From assembly GCA_003138485.1 (NCBI GenBank), contig PLGF01000166.1, forward strand, positions 757 through 64,756: 64,000 bases of DNA, given 5' to 3'. Position 1 is the first letter of the stretch; each line of letters opens with the position of its first letter. The notes under the pieces are model-generated. The model was not told the origin of the DNA, did no database searches, and saw only the letters and a program-made list of their open reading frames with translations. This DNA is from Verrucomicrobiales bacterium. GTDB lineage: Bacteria; Verrucomicrobiota; Verrucomicrobiia; Limisphaerales; Palsa-1400. A program made the position numbers and the translations under genes. This document shows positions 58,278 through 64,000 of this stretch, piece after piece.

Positions 58278-60059
58278 ATGGAAAATCCACTGTTCAAAAA
58301 ACTCCCCAAAATCGGCATCCGCCCGGCCATTGACGGACGGCGCCGCGGCGTCCGCGAATCGCTGGAAACGCAAACGATGAACCTCGCCAAGTCCGTTGTG
58401 AAACTCATTCGCGAACGGCTGCGCCATCCCAACGGCAAGCGCGTGGAATGCGTCATTGCCGACTCGTGCATTGGCGGCGTCGCCGAGGCCGCCGCGTGCG
58501 CGGAAAAATTCGCGCGCGAAGGCGCCGGGTTGTCGCTGACCGTGACGCCGTGCTGGTGCTACGGCAGCGAAACCATGGACATGGATGCAACGATGCCCAA
58601 GGCGGTTTGGGGGTTCAACGGCACCGAGCGGCCCGGCGCGGTCTATCTCGCCGCCGTGCTGGCCGGCCACACGCAAAAGGGATTGCCAGCTTTCGGGATT
58701 TACGGGCGCGATGTCCAGGATGGCGCCGACAAGGTGATCCCCGCCGATGTTTCGGCGAAGATTCTGCAATTCGCCCGCGCCGGTCTGGCCGTGGCGACGA
58801 TGCGCGGCAAGTCTTATCTCGGCATGGGCGGCGTGTCGATGGGCATTGCCGGCTCGATTGTGGACCAGCCGTTCTTCGAGAGCCATCTTGGCATGAGGGT
58901 TGAGACTATTGACATGACGGAATTTCTCCGCCGCATGGACCGCGGCATTTTCGATCAGGCCGAATACAAGAAAGCGTTCAAGTGGGTGAAGGCAAATTGC
59001 AAGGAAGGCAAGGACTACAATTCGCCAAAGACAATCCGCTCCCGCGCGCAGCTCGACAGCGAATGGGAAAAGTCCGTCAAGATGGCGCTCATCGCGCGCG
59101 ACCTGATGGTCGGCAACCCCAAACTGGCCGCGATGGGCTTCGGCGAGGAAGCCAACGGGCACAACGCCATCGCCGCCGGTTTCCAGGGCCAGCGCCAGTG
59201 GACCGATTACCAGCCCAACGGCGATTTCCTCGAAGCCATCCTCAACACGTCATTCGACTGGAACGGCATCCGCGCGCCTTACATTGTCGCGACGGAAAAC
59301 GACTGTCTCAACGGCGCGTCCATGCTCTTTGGCTATCTGCTCACCAACACCGCGCAGATTTTTGCCGACGTGCGCACGTATTGGAGTCCCGACGCGGTCA
59401 AGCGCGTCGCCGGCCACACGCTCACCGGCGCGGCGGCGGGCGGCATTTTGCATCTCATCAATTCCGGCCCGGCCACGCTCGACGGCACGGGCCGGCAGGA
59501 GCGCGACGGGCAGCCGGTGATGAAACCATTCTGGGAAATCACCCGCGACGAGGCGCAGAAATGCCTCGCGGCGACGACGTGGCATCCGTCCATTACGGAG
59601 TATTTCCCCGGAGGCGGCTGGTCCTCGCGCTTTCTCACCAAAGGCGGAATGCCGGTGACGATGTGCCGGTTGAACCTGGTCAAGGGACTTGGACCTGCGC
59701 TGCAAATCGCCGAGGGCTGGACCATTGATCTGCCGGAAGAGGTGCATGACGCGCTCGATCAACGCACCAACCCGACGTGGCCGACCACCTGGTTCGCGCC
59801 GATTCTGACCGGACAGGGCGCCTTCCGCGATGTCTATTCCGTGATGAACAACTGGGGTGCGAACCACGGCGCCATCGGCTTCGGCCACGTTGGCGCGGAT
59901 TTGATCACCCTGGCGGCGATGCTGCGGATTCCGGTCTATATGCACAATGTGCCGGAAGAAAACATCTTCCGCCCCAGCGCCTGGAACGCCTTCGGCACCG
60001 CCGACCGCGAAGGCGCGGATTTTCGCGCGTGCGCCAATTTCGGCCCGCTTTACAAATGA
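58278..60059 (+). CDS. fucI: L-fucose isomerase
   Basis: [93 protein letters not shown]. Confidence 0.95.
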   Translation: MENPLFKKLPKIGIRPAIDGRRRGVRESLETQTMNLAKSVVKLIRERLRHPNGKRVECVIADSCIGGVAEAAACAEKFAREGAGLSLTVTPCWCYGSETMDMDATMPKAVWGFNGTERPGAVYLAAVLAGHTQKGLPAFGIYGRDVQDGADKVIPADVSAKILQFARAGLAVATMRGKSYLGMGGVSMGIAGSIVDQPFFESHLGMRVETIDMTEFLRRMDRGIFDQAEYKKAFKWVKANCKEGKDYNSPKTIRSRAQLDSEWEKSVKMALIARDLMVGNPKLAAMGFGEEANGHNAIAAGFQGQRQWTDYQPNGDFLEAILNTSFDWNGIRAPYIVATENDCLNGASMLFGYLLTNTAQIFADVRTYWSPDAVKRVAGHTLTGAAAGGILHLINSGPATLDGTGRQERDGQPVMKPFWEITRDEAQKCLAATTWHPSITEYFPGGGWSSRFLTKGGMPVTMCRLNLVKGLGPALQIAEGWTIDLPEEVHDALDQRTNPTWPTTWFAPILTGQGAFRDVYSVMNNWGANHGAIGFGHVGADLITLAAMLRIPVYMHNVPEENIFRPSAWNAFGTADREGADFRACANFGPLYK

Positions 60060-60145
60060 TCTGTTTTACAGGCGCGGGTGCGCCTGGGACATGCGGCGGA
60101 TTATCCCGCGACGCAAACCTGTCGCGGGCAGTCCGCGTTCAACTC

Positions 60146-62569
60146 ATGAGAAATCCAAGGTCCTCAATCCTCGCCATCCTGTGTGGCGTTGCATTTACGT
60201 CGCTCCACGCCTCAGAACCTTTTGCCGGGCCGGCGATGGCGAATCCCAACCGGCTCTGGTATGACAAACCGGCGGTGAAATGGGTGCAGGCGCTGCCCAT
60301 CGGGAACGGGCGGTTGGGCGCGATGATTTTTGGCCAGCCGGCAAGCGAGCGATTGCAGCTCAATGAGGTCACGGTCTGGAGTGGACATCCGCAGCCGGAC
60401 GCCGACCGGAAGGACGCCTACAAAAGCCTGCCAGAACTGCGGCAACTGATCCGCGAACGCAAGTACGCGGAGGCCGAAAAGTTTGCGAACGCCAACTTCA
60501 ACGGCCCGGCGCCTTACAACGCTTCCTACCAGACATTGGGCGATTTGAATTTTGAGTTTCAACTGCCCGACGGCGCGGTGACGGATTACAGGCGGTGGCT
60601 TGACGTGGATTCGGCGCTGGCTGGCGTCGAGTTCGCAGTGGGCCAGACGAAATTCCAGCGTGAAATCTTTTCCAGCGCGCCGGACGGGGTGATCGTTGAG
60701 CGGCTGACCAGCAGTTCGGCAGGCGGATTGAACTTCACGATGCGGCTGACGCGCGCCGCGTCGGCACGAACCCAAGTGGCCGGCAATGACACGCTCGTGA
60801 TGACCGGCAACACCGACATGCCGATTCTGAAGGGGAACCTGGATTATGAAGCGGACGCGCGCATACTGGTCAAAGGCGGCAAAGTGAGTGGAGCGGGGGA
60901 GAGCCTGAAGGTGGAGGGCGCAAATGAAGCGGTGGTGCTGTTGACCTGCGGCACTTCGTTCGTGTTGGATTACTCGAAAGGCTATCATGGCGCGGACCCA
61001 CACGACGCCGCGCTGCGATTGGAAGCCGCGGCGGGAAAATCCTACGCCGCACTCAAATCCGCGCACCTTGCCGAATACCAACCCTATTTCCACCGCGTCA
61101 CTCTCGATTTGGGAACCACTGCCGCGGCGAAATTGCCCACCGATCAGCGTTTGAAAAATTACGGCGACGGCAAAAATGATCCGGCGCTGGTGTCGCTGTT
61201 TTTCCAGTTCGGACGCTACTTGTTGATTTCGGCAAGCCGTCCAAACGACCCCTTGCCCGCGAATCTCCAGGGCATCTGGGGCGACGGCCTCAATTTGCCG
61301 TGGCAGAGCGACTACCATGCGAACATCAATCTCGAGATGATTTACTGGCCCGCCGAGCCGGCCAACCTGGGCGAAATGCACCTGCCACTGCTGAACATGA
61401 CGACGAATTTCGTCTTGCCCGGCGCGAAAACGGCCCAGGCGTATTTCGGACCGGACACACCCGGTTGGGTCTTGGGCTATACCGCCAACGGCTGGAGTTG
61501 GACCAGTCCGGGCGAGCGGCTGTCGTGGGGCATCTGGTTCGGGGGCAGCGGCTGGTTGTGCCGGCATTTGTGGGAACATTACGCTTTTACGCAGGGCAAA
61601 AGTTATTTGCGCGAAGTGTATCCGACCCTGCGCGGCGCATCGGAGTTCTGGCTGGCCAACCTGGTTGAAGGCGAAGACGGCAGACTGATTACCTCGCCGT
61701 CGTCATCGCCCGAAAACAGCTTCATCACCGACCAGGGCGTCAGTGCCAGCATCACCGAAGGGGCGGCGATGGATCGTTCGATTGTCTGGGACTTGTTCGA
61801 CAAGACCGCCCGCGCGGCCGGCGCGCTCCAGGTGGACGCGGAATTCAAAGCCAGACTGGAAGCTGCGCGCGACCGCATCCGCCCCCTGCAAATTGGCAAG
61901 GCGGGACAGTTGATGGAATGGAACGGGGATTGGGATTTGAATTCGCACGACCCTCATCACCGACACGTGTCGCATTTGTACGCGCTTTATCCGGGCGACC
62001 AGATTGACGTGCTGGCGAGGCCTGAATTGGCGGCGGCGGCGAAAAAATCGCTTGCGATGCGCGGCGACAACGGCACCGGCTGGTCCATCGCGTGGAAGGA
62101 AAACCTTTGGGCGCGCCTGCGCGACGGCGACCACTCGCATCGGCTCTTGTCGGATCAGCTTCGCTTCACCGACGAAACCGGCGTCATCATGGCAGAAGCC
62201 GGCGGCACGTATCCGAATTTGTTCGACGCGCACCCGCCGTTTCAGATTGACGGCAACTTTGGAGCGGTGGCCGGCATCACGGAAATGCTGCTTCAGAGCC
62301 AGGAGCGCGTCTCCGATTCGAACTCTCCCACGGCGGAAAGCCATGTCATTGACCTGCTGCCCGCCTTGCCAAAAGCGTGGCCGGCCGGCTCAGTCAAAGG
62401 GCTGCGCGCGCGCGGCGGATTTGAGGTGGACATCCAATGGCGCGATGGAAGGCTTGCGCAAGCGACCATTCGTTCGATGGCCGGCGGCGCCGCGCGTCTG
62501 CGTTACGGCTCGGTGACGCGAGATGTCAAGCTGGCCAAAGGCAAGACGTTCCACTGGAACGGTCGCTAA
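60146..62569 (+). CDS. Glycoside hydrolase family 95 (alpha-L-fucosidase/galactosidase)
   Basis: [88 protein letters not shown]. Confidence 0.93.
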   Translation: MRNPRSSILAILCGVAFTSLHASEPFAGPAMANPNRLWYDKPAVKWVQALPIGNGRLGAMIFGQPASERLQLNEVTVWSGHPQPDADRKDAYKSLPELRQLIRERKYAEAEKFANANFNGPAPYNASYQTLGDLNFEFQLPDGAVTDYRRWLDVDSALAGVEFAVGQTKFQREIFSSAPDGVIVERLTSSSAGGLNFTMRLTRAASARTQVAGNDTLVMTGNTDMPILKGNLDYEADARILVKGGKVSGAGESLKVEGANEAVVLLTCGTSFVLDYSKGYHGADPHDAALRLEAAAGKSYAALKSAHLAEYQPYFHRVTLDLGTTAAAKLPTDQRLKNYGDGKNDPALVSLFFQFGRYLLISASRPNDPLPANLQGIWGDGLNLPWQSDYHANINLEMIYWPAEPANLGEMHLPLLNMTTNFVLPGAKTAQAYFGPDTPGWVLGYTANGWSWTSPGERLSWGIWFGGSGWLCRHLWEHYAFTQGKSYLREVYPTLRGASEFWLANLVEGEDGRLITSPSSSPENSFITDQGVSASITEGAAMDRSIVWDLFDKTARAAGALQVDAEFKARLEAARDRIRPLQIGKAGQLMEWNGDWDLNSHDPHHRHVSHLYALYPGDQIDVLARPELAAAAKKSLAMRGDNGTGWSIAWKENLWARLRDGDHSHRLLSDQLRFTDETGVIMAEAGGTYPNLFDAHPPFQIDGNFGAVAGITEMLLQSQERVSDSNSPTAESHVIDLLPALPKAWPAGSVKGLRARGGFEVDIQWRDGRLAQATIRSMAGGAARLRYGSVTRDVKLAKGKTFHWNGR

Positions 62570-62585
62570 ACGGGAGAGATGGCTC

Positions 62586-64000
62586 TCATTTCCGCCGGCT
62601 CAACTCGATGACACACCCGCCGCCGGACCGCAAAGAAAGACGCACAGGGTCGCCGCGCTTGACGATTTTCTCCTCGCGCTGCCAGGCGTCGTCGCGCCCG
62701 GGCGCGTCGCCTAGTTGAATCATTTCATAATTGCCGCGTCCGAGAAAATCCAGCGGGAAGTCCAGCGTTGTGGAATCCGGGCCGTTGATGACGCCGACAA
62801 ACCACACCGTTCCCTTGCGGCGGGCAAACGCCGCGCATTTGCCAATTTCGCTGCCCGGCAGAACCACCGTTTCGTCCCACGTCGAGGGAATCGCCTTCAA
62901 CACATCCACGGCGGGATTTTCCAGATAATTTTTCGGGCTGTCCGCATAGCACAGGAAGGGCGAGGTGAAGACGATGGCTTGGGAAAGTTCGCGCGCCCAA
63001 GTGTAACCGCGCAGTTCCTTGGGGTTGAAAACCGTTGGCGTGTAATCCCCCGGCCCGATCACAAATCGGGTGAACGGCAGGATGCAATCGTGCTGCGGCG
63101 GCAGAGTGCGGTGGTAACGCAATATGTGATACTCGTGGCCGCGGATGGATTCGCGGGTCAATTCATTGGGCCAGGTGCGTTCGCGGCCAACCGGTTTGTT
63201 GGCGCCGTGAAAATCCAACATCAGTTTTCGTGCGTCGGCATCGCGCAGCGAGTCTTCATACCACTGGACCCACCGTGGATTGGCCTGCGGCTCGAAATCA
63301 ATCTTCACCCCGGCCACGCCCGCCTCGACGGCATGGTCCAGAAAGGCGGTGCGGGTCGCGGGGGTGGCGACGTCGCTGCTGTTGACCCAGGCCCAGATTT
63401 TTACGCCGTTGGTTTTGGAATAATCGCAAACCTCGCGCAGGCAGGCCCAGGCGTCCAGGCCATTCTCCTTCCACCCTTTCCAGCCCTCGTCAACCAGGTA
63501 ATACTCAAAACCCAATTGTTTGGTCCAATCCACCCACTGATGCTGCTCGGAGTAAACCGGCCCGCCGCTTGACCACCATTGCCACGAGGAGCGACCGGGC
63601 TGAATCCAATCCGCCTTGGCCAGTTCCGGCGGAGCGGCCGGGCAAAGATTGCGGATGAGATCGCTGTTCACCAGCGCGTTGAGATCGCGTGCCAGCAAGG
63701 TGACGCGCCACGGCTGAACCACGGCATTGCCATCCGTCCAGCCACTTTGGCTGGCATGAAAAAACGCGCCCAGCGAGTGGTCGGGAGCGATCTGCACTCC
63801 CAGATCGCTGTAATTCAGAAGATTCGCCTCCGTGACCAGCGCGTATCCGCCGCCCGGCAGAGTGAAGGTAATCGGCAATGGAATTTTTTTGCCCGCCGGC
63901 AAATCCTCCAGCCGGCTGCTCTGGAAAAGCCCCTCGTAACTGCCAAAATCGGTCTGATACCACGCCAGCGGATTGCTGGACAGCTTCCATTCCGCGGACT
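62586..64000 (-). CDS. Glycoside hydrolase family 97, 5' end beyond window
   Basis: WIQPGRSSWQWWSSGGPVYSEQHQWVDWTKQLGFEYYLVDEGWKGW; GVAGVKIDFEPQ; KLMLDFHGANKPVGRERTWPNELTRESIRGHEY; frame stays open to the window edge. Confidence 0.9.
   Translation of the reverse strand, partial: SAEWKLSSNPLAWYQTDFGSYEGLFQSSRLEDLPAGKKIPLPITFTLPGGGYALVTEANLLNYSDLGVQIAPDHSLGAFFHASQSGWTDGNAVVQPWRVTLLARDLNALVNSDLIRNLCPAAPPELAKADWIQPGRSSWQWWSSGGPVYSEQHQWVDWTKQLGFEYYLVDEGWKGWKENGLDAWACLREVCDYSKTNGVKIWAWVNSSDVATPATRTAFLDHAVEAGVAGVKIDFEPQANPRWVQWYEDSLRDADARKLMLDFHGANKPVGRERTWPNELTRESIRGHEYHILRYHRTLPPQHDCILPFTRFVIGPGDYTPTVFNPKELRGYTWARELSQAIVFTSPFLCYADSPKNYLENPAVDVLKAIPSTWDETVVLPGSEIGKCAAFARRKGTVWFVGVINGPDSTTLDFPLDFLGRGNYEMIQLGDAPGRDDAWQREEKIVKRGDPVRLSLRSGGGCVIELSRRK

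Noticed and set aside
60212-61579. 455 aa minus-strand ORF
   Set aside because: Shadow of the second GH95 gene.
1-64000. CRISPR array, rRNA or tRNA genes, intact IS element or prophage
   Set aside because: No regularly spaced repeats, no recognisable tRNA/rRNA sequence and no transposase, integrase or phage structural ORFs were seen.

Overview
Window from a GC-rich, probably verrucomicrobial, genome. Taxonomy is inferred from gene style only. Main blocks: (1) ~0-1 kb: HicB-like antitoxin, truncated hicA and palindromic repeats. (2) 1.0-12.0 kb: a tightly packed nine-gene + strand cluster encoding two substrate-binding-domain/OmpA fusions, a VWA protein, an AAA+ ATPase, an XpaC-like protein, TelA and a complete SBP/permease/ATPase ABC transporter resembling the urea-carboxylase-associated type. 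It is followed convergently by a membrane-anchored NERD protein. (3) 14.1-15.5 kb: a beta-barrel outer-membrane protein flanked by two copies of a ~180 bp leader region. (4) 15.8-31.2 kb: a co-directional run of [NiFe]-hydrogenase large and small subunits, an MCP with a periplasmic CxxCH haem motif, CheW, a second MCP, CheA, CheR, CheD, HDOD, CheB, CheX, REC-pseudoREC-STAS, FliG and FliM. This is the best candidate for an undescribed system: a hydrogenase wired to a chemosensory pathway (putative H2 taxis or H2 sensing). (5) 31.5-64 kb: fucose/arabinose glycan utilisation genes (GH95 x2, GH51, GH2, GH29 x2, GH97, L-fucose isomerase). Interspersed are a MacAB-TolC-like efflux operon, a LytS/LytTR two-component pair, two ECF sigma factors, a Ser/Thr kinase, a ParE-type TA module bracketed by 82 bp direct repeats, a nonsense-interrupted pseudogene, AroE and a Tat-exported DUF362 protein. 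All calls come from reading the sequence and translations; no database search was run.
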